The position numbers were made by a program, and so were the translations under genes. A DNA stretch of 48,912 bases, taken from positions 1 to 48,912 of the forward strand of contig JAHHHO010000043.1 in assembly GCA_019359315.1 (NCBI GenBank), given 5' to 3'. Of this stretch, positions 34,243 through 43,231 are shown piece after piece. Position 1 is the first letter of the stretch. Each line of letters opens with the position of its first letter. The notes beneath the pieces were generated by a model. That model was not told the DNA's origin. It was given only the letters and a program-made list of their open reading frames with translations, and ran no database searches. This DNA comes from Myxacorys californica WJT36-NPBG1. GTDB lineage: Bacteria; Cyanobacteriota; Cyanobacteriia; Leptolyngbyales; Leptolyngbyaceae.

Positions 34243-36333
34243 CTACAGCGATAGCAAGTGGGCATGTTTATGTGAGGTTGTGACATTGTTCATGACAACT
34301 CCAAGCAATTTGATGTCGCTAAATTCTGTTAACTTTTCAATTACGATCTTGAAGCTACTGCGATCGGTGTAACCGGGTCGAGTCACCAGGATTAGCCCAT
34401 CGGTGTGGGGTTCAATCAACAGCGCATCGCTGAAGCGCAAAGCGGTTGCGTCAATCACCACAAACTCGAACTTATCCCGCGCCAGCTTTAACAACTCCTG
34501 CATCTGGCTAGATTCTAAAGCCTCTGTCACCTGCTCTACACAGCTTGAACTAGGCAAAACAAATAAATTCTTAATGTGGGGGGCTGGCTGAACGCTTTCA
34601 ATCTGCATACTCTCGATTAGAGAACCTGATTCCGCACTCTCATGGGTAGCAACCCCCAACGCCTGTACCTGAGAAGATGCACGCAAATCTGCTTCAATCA
34701 ACAGAGTTTTCTTTCCGGCTCTGGCTGACGCGATCGCCAAATTGTAGGCAGCGATCGTTTTACCTTCGCTCTTACGAGTGCTGGACAGCACAACCATTTT
34801 GAGTGGCTGACTCTGACCATGACGATTCAGACTACTCCGAAGTAACTCGTAAGCGTTTAAATAGGGCGAGTCTGTCCTGATTAAAACTGGAGTCTTTTGC
34901 CCGGCTTGCTTAGGAATATGCGGTAAAACTCCTAGAAACGGCACCCGTTGCTTCAGAATGGCTTGGACTTCTTCAGGAATTAAAAGTCTACCTCGCAGCA
35001 CATCTAGTAGCAGTACTGTAGTGCCAGCAATAAGGACTGCTAACACACCTCCTGCCAGCAGAATGACAGGACGATTCAACCACCAATTGGATATCTCTTT
35101 AGCTTGGGGTGTGCCTTCGCTCACCCAATCGCTTCTAGTTTCTGCTTTCTTTAGTTCAGCTGCTGCCAACTGCTTTTCTGTCTGATCAAAGGTTTCTCGA
35201 TAGCGAACGACCTCCTTTGTCAGTTTTTCCTGCTCTAGTTTCAGTTCTGTCCCGTCCTGATAATTTCGCCGTAGCTCGGGTTCAGATCGACTGAGAATGC
35301 CTAACTCTTGAGCTAAACGGTCGCGTTGCGTCTGCAAATTTACCAGCTTATTGGCAAGATCTTGTCGTGCTTTATCCAGGCTACTGACTCTGCGAAGAGC
35401 AACCGTTTGGATTGAGGAAATCCCGTTATTCTCACCTGCAATGTCTGCAACTCTCTGTTGAAGTTGAACTTCATTGACTTGCTGTTGCTGCTGTAGTGCA
35501 ATGATGTCAGGATGTTTAGGCTGTAGTTCGCGACGCTGTACTTCAACCTGTGATTTGATGTCAGCAATTTTTGTGGTGAGGTTAGCGATCGTCGCATCAG
35601 CACTCAGCGCCGACGCAACATAGGCTTGCTGTGGAGTCATTCCAAGTTGATTTTGAAGACTGGCAATTTCGGCATCGGTTCCTTGAAGCTGCTGACGAAG
35701 TTGGCGCTGTTGCTGTTGAATCGTTGTAATTGCAGAAACCAAACTACCGTCTATAGCTGCCTGAATCGCAGGCTTCTCCTGTCTGCCAAACTCTCTCAAC
35801 TCCTCTTCGGCAACTCGAAGATTCTTCTCGAGCAATCCCCTTCGTTGTCCTAGCAGTTTGAGCGATGCTTCAACTTCCCGACGCTTGCTCGCGAGGTTTT
35901 GATTGCTCACTGTGTTGACAAACGATTCAACAATGAGTTTTGCTTTCTCTGCGTTGCTATCTTGAGACCGAATCAAAATCTGATTTTCTTGCTTGGGATC
36001 TTTCTCTAACTTAATACGATTCCGCAGTTCATTAGGTGCAATCGACTGGTCTTTTGCCTCCAACGCATCAGAAGTTTGTTGCAGTAGCTGATCAGACATC
36101 AACGATTCAGGACCAGGAATCAACTTCTGCGCTGCTGGTTGAGTTCCAGTTGCTGGAGTTGCTTCGACAGCAGGTTTATACAGTAGTTTCGCCTGAGCGA
36201 GATGAGTGGTTTCAGGCAGTCGCGGCGCTATGGCTCCAGCAATCGCTGAAATGCAAGCAAAGGAAGCAAGTCCTGCCCACTTATACTGATTCAATGCAGC
36301 AAGGTAGCGCTTCAGAAACAGATGAACTTTCAT
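34243..36333 (-). CDS. GumC/Wzc-like polysaccharide co-polymerase with ATPase domain
   Basis: I take the start at 36333 (MKVHLFLKRYLAALNQYKW, 696 residues), with CAGGGATAAA before it; the longer frame would overlap the previous gene by 59 bases. It has one membrane helix near the N-terminus, a long periplasmic coiled coil rich in Gln (about 100-400), a second helix (WWLNRPVILLAGGVLAVLIA) and a BY-kinase-type ATPase domain with Walker A in SSTRKSEGKTIAAYNLA, a LLIEADLR Walker A' strand and FVVIDATAL Walker B. No Tyr-rich tail is visible; it ends SHKHAHLLSL. Family members regulate chain length and export of polysaccharide together with a Wza pore, here the next gene upstream. Confidence 0.87.
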   Translation of the reverse strand: MKVHLFLKRYLAALNQYKWAGLASFACISAIAGAIAPRLPETTHLAQAKLLYKPAVEATPATGTQPAAQKLIPGPESLMSDQLLQQTSDALEAKDQSIAPNELRNRIKLEKDPKQENQILIRSQDSNAEKAKLIVESFVNTVSNQNLASKRREVEASLKLLGQRRGLLEKNLRVAEEELREFGRQEKPAIQAAIDGSLVSAITTIQQQQRQLRQQLQGTDAEIASLQNQLGMTPQQAYVASALSADATIANLTTKIADIKSQVEVQRRELQPKHPDIIALQQQQQVNEVQLQQRVADIAGENNGISSIQTVALRRVSSLDKARQDLANKLVNLQTQRDRLAQELGILSRSEPELRRNYQDGTELKLEQEKLTKEVVRYRETFDQTEKQLAAAELKKAETRSDWVSEGTPQAKEISNWWLNRPVILLAGGVLAVLIAGTTVLLLDVLRGRLLIPEEVQAILKQRVPFLGVLPHIPKQAGQKTPVLIRTDSPYLNAYELLRSSLNRHGQSQPLKMVVLSSTRKSEGKTIAAYNLAIASARAGKKTLLIEADLRASSQVQALGVATHESAESGSLIESMQIESVQPAPHIKNLFVLPSSSCVEQVTEALESSQMQELLKLARDKFEFVVIDATALRFSDALLIEPHTDGLILVTRPGYTDRSSFKIVIEKLTEFSDIKLLGVVMNNVTTSHKHAHLLSL

Positions 36334-36349
36334 AGATTTATCCCTGATT

Positions 36350-37558
36350 TTAACGGTCTTCTTTTTCAGAGCCAAATACTTTGTTGACCCCATTACCTGC
36401 GGTGTCAAAGAACAACAGAAATCCCAAAGTATCTTTGAAGGGTTGTGTCACTTGATTCAAGAAGTGATTGATTTTGGAAATTAAGTTGCGATTGATGACA
36501 ATCACATCGTTATTTTCCAGTGTCGGATTTTGGGAAGAGTTGCCCTTCAAAGCATCTCTGGCGTTGATTTTGATTTCGATCGCTCTTCCTTGCGCTTGAT
36601 CAAACCGAATCAAACTCACTCTTTTTAAGTTAGTATCTTTGAGGTTTGGCTTAATCGAGGTCAGTGCATCCACAAACTCGCTCCCATTGGGCAAACGCAA
36701 ACGATTCACGCCGCTGGAGTGATCCAATACCCGGACGGTGATTTCTTTTTGTGCAACATTAACACCCGCAGCCAAATTGCGATCGTACTCGTTTGCTTTC
36801 TCAGGAGCTAAGGTGGAGATTGCAACGATATCGCCATCAACTAACCGCAGATCGGATGGTTCGCTGCCTTTGAGCAGTGGGGTGTAGAGGTCAATTTGTT
36901 GAGTTTGTAATGACTCGTTTCCCGCTCGTCGTCGCACCTGCACTGTGCTAAGGTCGGCAAGCCGAGTCGTACCGCCTGCTTCAATCAGGGCAGCCGGAAG
37001 TCGAGGATCTTGTAAAGGATAAAACCCAGGCTTTACAACTTCACCCGTGACCATAACTTTGACGGGTCTAGTACTGGCTAAAACTAATCCAACTTGAGGA
37101 TTCACTAAATATTCAGTTAAACCCGTCCGAATCTTTTCCTGCGCTTGCTCAAGCGTCAGATCTTTTAGAGACAGAATCCCGATTAATGGCACTGGAACAT
37201 TTCCAGCCCAATCTAAGGTTGCATTGAAGTTGTAGTCTTTCCCGCGTGGTGAAATATTGGCAGAAATAGCGTCTCCAGGACCCAAACGGTAGGTGCTAAA
37301 CTCCGCTTTTTCCGAAGGGTTGAAGTCGGTACGATCGTCGAACTCTTGCCTGAGCTTCCTGAGCAGAGCTGGAGTCCGAAGGTAGTCAGGAGCATTGATT
37401 TCAACAGGGTTGGTTTCTGACTGTTCTTGACTAGCTGCAACTGGAGTGAAACTGGCTGCACTCAGTCCCCACAGAAGACAGGAGAAGGGCAAAATCCGAA
37501 GTAGCGTTTGAGCGTTTTCAATCGGTGAGTGAAGGTGGTGAGAAATTGTGTTGTTCAT
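36350..37558 (-). CDS. Wza-like outer-membrane polysaccharide export protein
   Basis: The 402-residue protein has a signal peptide (LLRILPFSCLLWGLSAASF, then VAA). A poly-export domain starts at YRLGPGDAISANI with DWAGNVPVPLIG and IRTGLTEYLVNPQVGL. SLBB-type parts follow: VMVTGEVVKPGFYPL with ALIEAGGTTRLADLSTV, and VRVLDHSSGVNRLRLPNG with FVDALTSI. Such proteins form the outer gate for exported sugar chains. It is placed 16 bases before its inner-membrane partner. Within a run of coiled-coil, toxin and kinase genes, it may serve protein or capsule export. No glycosyltransferases are nearby, so a normal capsule locus is not supported here. Confidence 0.87.
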   Translation of the reverse strand: MNNTISHHLHSPIENAQTLLRILPFSCLLWGLSAASFTPVAASQEQSETNPVEINAPDYLRTPALLRKLRQEFDDRTDFNPSEKAEFSTYRLGPGDAISANISPRGKDYNFNATLDWAGNVPVPLIGILSLKDLTLEQAQEKIRTGLTEYLVNPQVGLVLASTRPVKVMVTGEVVKPGFYPLQDPRLPAALIEAGGTTRLADLSTVQVRRRAGNESLQTQQIDLYTPLLKGSEPSDLRLVDGDIVAISTLAPEKANEYDRNLAAGVNVAQKEITVRVLDHSSGVNRLRLPNGSEFVDALTSIKPNLKDTNLKRVSLIRFDQAQGRAIEIKINARDALKGNSSQNPTLENNDVIVINRNLISKINHFLNQVTQPFKDTLGFLLFFDTAGNGVNKVFGSEKEDR

Positions 37559-37610
37559 GATGGCAACCCTTTGACGATCGAGATGAAGTCATTTTTGCGA
37601 TCAACAAACT

Positions 37611-38501
37611 CTATAGTTTTTCCAGCGATTCTTTGGCATCTGACAGCAACTGAATGGCTGTTTTACAACCGTCATTGGTTAAGTCTGTACCGTCTACTAA
37701 TATGCGACCAGCATCTACAACGCTGGAGCTAGCCGTTTCAACGGCACTATTCAGCTTACCCATCAGTTCTTCTAGCTGTTGGGCGTTGTCTTCGAGCTGA
37801 GCAAACAAGGCTTCCTGTCCCTGTCCTACCTGCTCCATCAACCCCTGCATAGACTGTTCAACGCCATCTCCCACTGCCTGGATTTGCTCGTTGAAGTGAT
37901 CCACGATGCCATCTAAATGCTCGGTTAAACCAGTAGTGCTATTGGTAACTGCTGGAACAGCTTGATCTGAAATGAACCCCTCAAAAGATTCGATCTGTTG
38001 ATTGAGTTCAGTTTGAAATCCTTGTAGGTCGCCATTAACCGTTTGAAGCTCCTGCAGGGTTTGTGTCACTGCCTGTTCTAGCTCAGTCCCTATGTCTTTT
38101 TCGTCCAGGTGGTTGAGTGCGTTCTCAGCTTCTTGCAAATCTCCTTCTAACTCAGGAGAAAGTTCATTTAATTTGTCATCAACGGCAGCGATCGCTCCTT
38201 TCGTATCCTCCAACTCCTGCACTAATTCTTGCTGCACGGTATCAATTTTTTGCTTGAGTTGCGCGATCGTTTGCTCGACAGAATCCGCTTCAGCAGTTAG
38301 TTCACTTTTGCTGGTGGTAACTTGTTCTAGAAGTGACTGTGCCTGATCGCTAAATTTGGTCCAGGCTTCTTCAATCTGCTGTTTGAAGTTTGTTAGTTCT
38401 GTTTTTGTGGTTTGTAACTGAGTGTGAGTTTGATCTACTTCACCGAGTAAAGCAGACAGCTTTCCGGTTGTTTCTGCTGCCGCACTTTGAAAATCTGCCA
38501 T
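37611..38501 (-). CDS. Long acidic coiled-coil protein (paralog 4)
   Basis: The 296-residue protein is almost one continuous acidic coiled coil, starting MADFQSAAAETTGKLSALLG and ending SDAKESLEKL. It has no signal peptide and no membrane segment. A binding site AGGAGA precedes the start. It shares composition and layout with the proteins at 38545, 41334 and 42344: about 300 residues, rich in Gln, Glu, Asp and Leu, a C-terminal less coiled section such as VVDAGRILVDGTDLTNDGCK. I infer a paralogous set. Possible roles are a filament, spacer or carrier for the toxin read nearby; similarity to methyl-accepting-type coiled coils is by composition only. Confidence 0.75.
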   Translation of the reverse strand: MADFQSAAAETTGKLSALLGEVDQTHTQLQTTKTELTNFKQQIEEAWTKFSDQAQSLLEQVTTSKSELTAEADSVEQTIAQLKQKIDTVQQELVQELEDTKGAIAAVDDKLNELSPELEGDLQEAENALNHLDEKDIGTELEQAVTQTLQELQTVNGDLQGFQTELNQQIESFEGFISDQAVPAVTNSTTGLTEHLDGIVDHFNEQIQAVGDGVEQSMQGLMEQVGQGQEALFAQLEDNAQQLEELMGKLNSAVETASSSVVDAGRILVDGTDLTNDGCKTAIQLLSDAKESLEKL

Positions 38502-38544
38502 CGATCGTGTCTCCTAATCACTAATAGGGTTCTCGCCTCAAACG

Positions 38545-39465
38545 CTATGACCACGGAAGCGCAAATTTGTCTGCCAGTTCACGGGCATCATCGACACCCT
38601 TCTTCAGCGGTTCCATGAGTTCTTTGAGTTCGTCAAACTGAGAATCTAACTCCTCACGCTTTGAAGAAATCTCTCCCTCAACATCTGACAGATCGTCACT
38701 TAACCCGCGAATGACTTCTACAACAGGGTCGATCGCGCTTTCGATCGTTGATTGCAGAGTTTCAACGTCTTGTTTAGCAGTGTCTAACAATCCGTCCAGT
38801 TGTGTCCTCACTGCTTTATCCTGAATATCGGTGAGTTGAGTGTCTAGTTCTTCGATGTCGGTAAAAGCATCCACGACTTCCTGAACTTTACTGTCTACTT
38901 CTTTCTGTGCCTGATCCAGTTCATCGGTAAGTTGACTAACTTGACTGGTAAGCGTAGTCTTTGCGGTTTCGATGCCCTGTTGAACTTCTTGGATTTCTTG
39001 AGCGATCGTATCCACGACACCATCCAACTGTTCTTGGCTTGATTGCACTTTGCCATGTGCCTGACTCAGCATCGTTAGAGCATTCTGCCCCGATGTTCCA
39101 ATCGAATTTTGTCCCTCTTCTAGGTTGCCTTTGAGTTCTGTCAGCTTTCCTTGCGCTTCTTGAAGCTCTGTCGCTAGCTCACCCTGTGCTGCGGAACCTT
39201 CACTCTTCAAAGATTCAAATTCACCGTCTAACGATGACACTTCTTCAGTGAGTTGCGATCGTTGATTCGACAATTCTGTTTGCAAACCATCTAATGCCGT
39301 TTCAACCTGACTCAGCAGATCTGCTACTTTGTCGTTCATATCGTCCAGATGGGTTTCTAATCCATCTACTTCTTCCTGAACTGCCGATAGTTCCTGAACC
39401 AAGAGGTTCATTTTCTCTGGTACGTCTGTTGCCATTTGTTCTAATGAAGATGCTGCATCACTCAT
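38545..39465 (-). CDS. Long acidic coiled-coil protein (paralog 3)
   Basis: The 306-residue protein starts MSDAASSLEQMATDVPEKMN and has an AAGAGG binding site. It is helical throughout, with heptads such as VEGEISSKREELDSQFDELK, and ends LADKFALPWS. Like its relatives it lacks export signals. It is read just before the paralog at 37611, 43 bases apart, so they form a pair; another pair lies at 41334/42344, on the other side of the toxin-immunity genes. A gap of 397 bases with repeats separates this gene from the immunity gene. The set's flanking of the toxin hints at a shared delivery or structural job; this is not proven. Confidence 0.75.
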   Translation of the reverse strand: MSDAASSLEQMATDVPEKMNLLVQELSAVQEEVDGLETHLDDMNDKVADLLSQVETALDGLQTELSNQRSQLTEEVSSLDGEFESLKSEGSAAQGELATELQEAQGKLTELKGNLEEGQNSIGTSGQNALTMLSQAHGKVQSSQEQLDGVVDTIAQEIQEVQQGIETAKTTLTSQVSQLTDELDQAQKEVDSKVQEVVDAFTDIEELDTQLTDIQDKAVRTQLDGLLDTAKQDVETLQSTIESAIDPVVEVIRGLSDDLSDVEGEISSKREELDSQFDELKELMEPLKKGVDDARELADKFALPWS

Positions 39466-39862
39466 ATTTGGCTACCTCTTGATAAATGGTTAGAAATGCT
39501 GGACTCGAAACTCTGCAAAATTAAGCTTGAAGTCTGGACAATGCTGTTCTGAACTCGACGGTTGATGCTTTGAGGAGGAAATTTCTCATTTTGATCGCGA
39601 TCGTTAGAGTTCTGCACTCGAAGGTTGCTGTTTTGATCGCGATCGTTGGAGCTTTAAGCTCGAAACTTGGTGTTCTGAACTTGGAGTTTCGACCTCCGAG
39701 GGGGAGACTTGCTGTTCTGGACTTGAAACTTTGACTTCTAGAGAGAAAGTTTCGTGCTCTGATTAGTTGTAAAGTGGGCAGTGCCCACTTTACTTGACAG
39801 TTTGCTACTAAAAAACACCGCTTACGAAAGTAAATTTGATGATAAGCTGCGCGAAAGGTGCC
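39466..39862. other. Repeat-rich gap between coiled-coil gene and immunity gene
   Basis: No gene is visible. The stretch is made of degenerate units like GTTCTGAACTCGA...TTGCTGTTTTGA that recur about every 40 bases between 39500 and 39740. Two exact copies of TTTTGATCGCGATCGTT stand at 39589-39605 and 39631-39647. The right part holds the perfect inverted repeat at 39769-39793. It may contain the promoter for the coiled-coil, Wza and GumC-like genes to its left. Confidence 0.55.
39769..39793. repeat. Perfect 11 bp inverted repeat with 3-base loop
   Basis: GTAAAGTGGGC (39769-39779), AGT, and GCCCACTTTAC (39783-39793) would fold into a very stable hairpin. It lies 70 bases after the stop of the immunity gene, in the reading direction of the operon, so it could end that transcript, although a clear T-run does not follow. 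A regulator site is the alternative. Confidence 0.6.
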
Positions 39863-40387
39863 TTACTCCTCTTGCTTAGCTAGAGTTAGCATGTGCCGAT
39901 TGTGGTCAACCATACAGAGGAAGTATTCATCAAAACTAGAAAATCTCTCAATTTCACCTCCCGCAAACCATATAACCATTCCTGGAGAGACTGAATTGGG
40001 ACGTGTAATCACAAAAAAGTCAATGTCAGTATTTGAAACTGCTATGGGTAGTAATTCATCTTTAGATAAATTACTTTCTCTCAAAACATCATCGATCGTG
40101 TCTAAAAACATAAGCGCGCGTGCCATCTTCCCTCCCCCAAGCAAGTCACTCGTTCCGAATAAGTCAACGTCTTGGTAAAAACCCTGCCACCCGTTGGCAT
40201 GTTGTAGGAATAGTCTATATCTGAGATCCAAAGCATGTCCAAGGTGTTTTTCAACTTCCTCTAATTGCGCGCCAGTAGCAGCTACTTCTGGTAGGTGCCA
40301 AGGCCAAAAATAAGACTTGTCTTCGTCATGGAGTACCTGCTTGACGTAAACCATGACAACGATTTCTTTCTTCCAGTCCTCAATCAT
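39863..40387 (-). CDS. SMI1/KNR4-type immunity protein
   Basis: The 174-residue protein has the SMI1/KNR4 pattern: WPWHLPEVAATGAQLEEVEK, then HALDLRYRLFLQHANGWQGF, DVDLFGTSDLL, and an end with DFFVITRPN and GGEIERFSSFDEYFLCMV. In bacteria this fold is a common immunity protein for polymorphic toxins. An ideal binding site (AGGAGGAAAC) precedes the ATG. It lies 94 bases after the pre-toxin protein gene, in the same direction, the usual toxin-then-immunity order. The cognate toxin should therefore be the protein at 40482-41270. Confidence 0.87.
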   Translation of the reverse strand: MIEDWKKEIVVMVYVKQVLHDEDKSYFWPWHLPEVAATGAQLEEVEKHLGHALDLRYRLFLQHANGWQGFYQDVDLFGTSDLLGGGKMARALMFLDTIDDVLRESNLSKDELLPIAVSNTDIDFFVITRPNSVSPGMVIWFAGGEIERFSSFDEYFLCMVDHNRHMLTLAKQEE

Positions 40388-40481
40388 GTTTCCTCCTAGA
40401 AATTCTCTTTGAGTTAAGTGTTACCGCATCTTGAAAGAGTTAAGAGCCTTGATTCAATCTGAAAATTCTTTTATTACATTA

Positions 40482-41270
40482 TTAGCCATCGGCAACGCCT
40501 CCGTACTCAAATCCTGTTGGTTGATATCCTTCTGGGTACTTAGACTTATTAGCACTCTGCCCAGCTAGGCTGCTGTTGACTTTAGGGTCAATGTCCATCC
40601 ACGAGTGAGGCTCTGGTCTACCGACCCATGTGGTATCTGGAACATGTCCAACAGAACCTTGATATGATTGTCCTGCGGCGGTGGCTCTATTTCGTTCTCG
40701 TCTTGCTGCATTTGTAGCTTCTCTTGCTAAATCACCTTTTGTTGAAACCCTACCTGTGGGAGACAAAGCCCCAGCCGCTAAAGCGTCATTACAACCATCA
40801 ACATATTGTCTAACCTGCTCAATCTGTTCTGGAGTTGATCCTGGAGGAGCAGTGAAAACTACAGGCCCTCCTGAAGAAGGTGTTACCCTAGCAACTTCTG
40901 CTGCCGTATCCGTAGCTCTAGCTGCACCTGCCGCAGCATCTATACCTTTGGCTCCCAACTTAGCAGCGGCAGCAGCATCACCCACTACAGGAACAGCAGC
41001 GACGGCTGATAAACCAGCCATTGCATAATTTCCTTCTGCTGCGTACAAACCTGCGTTGAGCAAATCTGCTGCAACGCCCACTCCTGGGATGAAACCTGCA
41101 ACATCTAAAACTGTATGAGCAATGTCAAACAATCCTTCTTGTGGAGGTTCTGGAGGTGGAGGTTCTGGTTTGGGTTCAAACATCCCACGGGCTTCTGCCA
41201 ACAGGTCACTCGCTCTCTGTTGCTCGCCCCTCGCTGCATCAATACGAGCCATCAAATCTGCTGCACTCAT
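40482..41270 (-). CDS. Polymorphic toxin with pre-toxin (PT-TG-like) domain
   Basis: The 262-residue protein has a short N-terminal helix (MSAADLMARIDAARGEQQRA), a Pro-rich hinge (residues 33-45), and then a pre-toxin domain, GFIPGVGVAADLLNAGLYAA and GLSAVAAVPVVGDAAAAAKL (about 57-107). This Gly/Ala domain typically comes directly before toxin domains. The C-terminal part, with GSVGHVPDTTWVGRPEPHSW and YPEGYQPTGFEYGG, is the likely toxin domain; I cannot name its type. The chain is small for a secreted toxin and has no signal peptide or large delivery repeats, so a helper would be needed. The flanking coiled-coil proteins are candidates. The downstream SMI1-type gene should give immunity. Confidence 0.8.
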   Translation of the reverse strand: MSAADLMARIDAARGEQQRASDLLAEARGMFEPKPEPPPPEPPQEGLFDIAHTVLDVAGFIPGVGVAADLLNAGLYAAEGNYAMAGLSAVAAVPVVGDAAAAAKLGAKGIDAAAGAARATDTAAEVARVTPSSGGPVVFTAPPGSTPEQIEQVRQYVDGCNDALAAGALSPTGRVSTKGDLAREATNAARRERNRATAAGQSYQGSVGHVPDTTWVGRPEPHSWMDIDPKVNSSLAGQSANKSKYPEGYQPTGFEYGGVADG

Positions 41271-41333
41271 GATGTTTTACTGAAATAGACAACATTGAAC
41301 TGGCACGATCGCTAATCAATCCCCAACGATCGC

Positions 41334-42317
41334 TTAACCAACCATCTCTTTAACCATTTCATCAGCAGCCACCAAAACGTTTCCAGCCGTAACGATGTCT
41401 TGAACGATCGGTTTGATCTCATTCGTGACAGACAAGCCATCCTCAAATGAAGTATTAGCTTCGTTCACTTCGCTGATTAGTTCATCAGTTGTACTGTCTA
41501 CAACATCATTTACAGCTTCTTCAATCCTGGTTTTAAACTCGTTCTCGCACTCATCCGCCAAATCAGAAATGACCTCTGAAACATCCTGTTCGTACTGATC
41601 AGCTAGGTCTTCAGCTTCTTTGCTGAACGTTTCAAACTGTTCTCTCAGACTGGTTTCGCAACTATCAGCCGTAGTTTGAATTTCGCTAGCTTGCTCTTGA
41701 CGCAGATCTTCACTGAGTTCACTGAAACCTGTTTCAATTTCCTCCCGATGAGTCTCAGTAATGTCAGTCATTAATTCGTCTAGATCGCTGTCTAGTTCTG
41801 ACAATGGCTCAACTTGCTGCTGAAATTCCGCAAGCCCTTGATCCAGGGTTTGAAACGCCTGCCGTGTCTCCTCGATCGATTGGGTCAGCGAATCCTCTAG
41901 TTGACTAATTGCATCTGCTGTCTGAGCCAGTGCTTGCTCCACTTCGGCGGCTTCTGCTTCAAATTCCGGAATAGCATTTGCCACTTCTTGAAACCCGTCT
42001 TGGAGTTCGGCGATCGCCCCTCCCGCCGCCTCTAACCCATTCGTAGCTTCTGTTACCGCTTGCTGCCACTCATCCAACTCCTGAACGACTTCCGACTCTG
42101 CCCCTTCTAGTGTGTCTTCTGCCTGCTGCAAACTCTGCTCTAGCGCGTCCAGATGAGCCTCGATTTCATTCCCCTGACTCAGGGCATCGCTTTCCGATTC
42201 CACCTCCGAACACACATCTTTTAACTGTGTGGCGACTTGCTCAAGCACACCCGACAATCGCTCCAAGCTCTCAGCAGTTTCATCAACATTCTGATTAAGC
42301 TCTACAACTTCTGACAT
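41334..42317 (-). CDS. Long acidic coiled-coil protein (paralog 2)
   Basis: The 327-residue protein starts MSEVVELNQNVDETAESLER with an AAGGAG binding site. It is strongly acidic, with coiled-coil heptads over most of the chain; three Cys lie in the middle part, such as ADSCETSLREQF and ADECENEFKTRI. It ends IVTAGNVLVAADEMVKEMVG. No signal or membrane segment is seen. The toxin gene starts 63 bases after its stop, and the next paralog lies 26 bases upstream. This is the closest coiled-coil protein to the toxin and so the best candidate for a carrier or partner. Confidence 0.75.
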   Translation of the reverse strand: MSEVVELNQNVDETAESLERLSGVLEQVATQLKDVCSEVESESDALSQGNEIEAHLDALEQSLQQAEDTLEGAESEVVQELDEWQQAVTEATNGLEAAGGAIAELQDGFQEVANAIPEFEAEAAEVEQALAQTADAISQLEDSLTQSIEETRQAFQTLDQGLAEFQQQVEPLSELDSDLDELMTDITETHREEIETGFSELSEDLRQEQASEIQTTADSCETSLREQFETFSKEAEDLADQYEQDVSEVISDLADECENEFKTRIEEAVNDVVDSTTDELISEVNEANTSFEDGLSVTNEIKPIVQDIVTAGNVLVAADEMVKEMVG

Positions 42318-42343
42318 CCCTCATCTCCTTTCAAGCTGAATAG

Positions 42344-43231
42344 TTAACCGAGTTCTTCTTCAACGTCTTCCAGCACTGGCATGATTTCCTGAATCACAGA
42401 AATTGCATCGCCAGCGCGATCGATTACTTCACCAAACTTGTCATTCATGCGCTCACAGTCATCAGTTCCCGCCTCACCTGTATTAGCAAGAGCCGTTGCT
42501 AACTTCTGAGCAGAAGTCGTAATTTCGCCGCCAATCTCGTTAAACTTCTCTTGAATTGCAGTCATTGTCTCATTGGCTGCCGTTGTCAGCGCTGCATCTA
42601 CCTGACTTAACTGAGTACTGCTCTCCTGCACCAGATGGTCAAAATCCTGCTGTAAGGTTTGCAGCTTTTCACCTACTTCTTGCGAGAGCGAGTTAAATTC
42701 TTCCATTAAGTGAGTTCTGCGACCTTCAAATTCGCTTTTAGCGGTTTCAACGGTATTCCCCAAGTCCTCAACACCTTGAACCGCCTCATCTTCTAAACCA
42801 TCCACATCCGCCTCAAATCCTTGTGCTTGTTGAGTTAGAGTATCCACATCTTGTTGAATCTCCCCCGCTTTCGACTCAACCTCCGTCAGCATTTCTTCTG
42901 CACGGCTCTTTAAACCACCCAGCTGAGTTTGAATCTGATTAGCGAATTGTTCGAGTTGATCCTCAATTCCTTCCGCCTTTTGTCGTAGCTCACTGATATC
43001 TTCTTTCGTAGTTTGGAGTTCCGTCTCCAACTTTTGATTCAATTCCGCTAGCTGGCTACCCACTGTCTCAAACCCTGCGAATACCGCTTGTTCTTTCTCG
43101 GCGAGGTTTGCAACTAAGCTAGTTGCAAGCTGTTCTAGTTGATTCACTTCGTTTAAAGCGGTGTCTGCTTCTTGAGAAAGCACTTGCATCCGCTCTAAAT
43201 TTTCGTCAATCAAGACATTAATGTCTGGCAT
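42344..43231 (-). CDS. Long acidic coiled-coil protein (paralog 1)
   Basis: The 295-residue protein starts MPDINVLIDENLERMQVLSQ and is again almost wholly coiled coil, with repeating units such as GLKSRAEEMLTEVESKAGEI and a C-terminal section DDCERMNDKFGEVIDRAGDA. The end resembles that of the other three (a Cys, then a hydrophobic helix, then an acidic tip), which supports common descent. It is the first gene after a 713 base gap, so the operon promoter for coiled-coil, toxin and immunity genes should lie in 43232-43330. The product has no export signal that I can see. Confidence 0.75.
   Translation of the reverse strand: MPDINVLIDENLERMQVLSQEADTALNEVNQLEQLATSLVANLAEKEQAVFAGFETVGSQLAELNQKLETELQTTKEDISELRQKAEGIEDQLEQFANQIQTQLGGLKSRAEEMLTEVESKAGEIQQDVDTLTQQAQGFEADVDGLEDEAVQGVEDLGNTVETAKSEFEGRRTHLMEEFNSLSQEVGEKLQTLQQDFDHLVQESSTQLSQVDAALTTAANETMTAIQEKFNEIGGEITTSAQKLATALANTGEAGTDDCERMNDKFGEVIDRAGDAISVIQEIMPVLEDVEEELG

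Noticed and set aside
36334-36408. Longer N-terminus for the GumC-like protein
   Set aside because: It would overlap the end of the Wza-like gene by 59 bases and adds a Lys-rich stretch not expected before the first membrane helix; MKVHLFLKRYL with a binding site is better.
37213-37461. Minus-strand 82-residue frame in the Wza-like gene
   Set aside because: It lies in another phase inside a gene with a clear family match.
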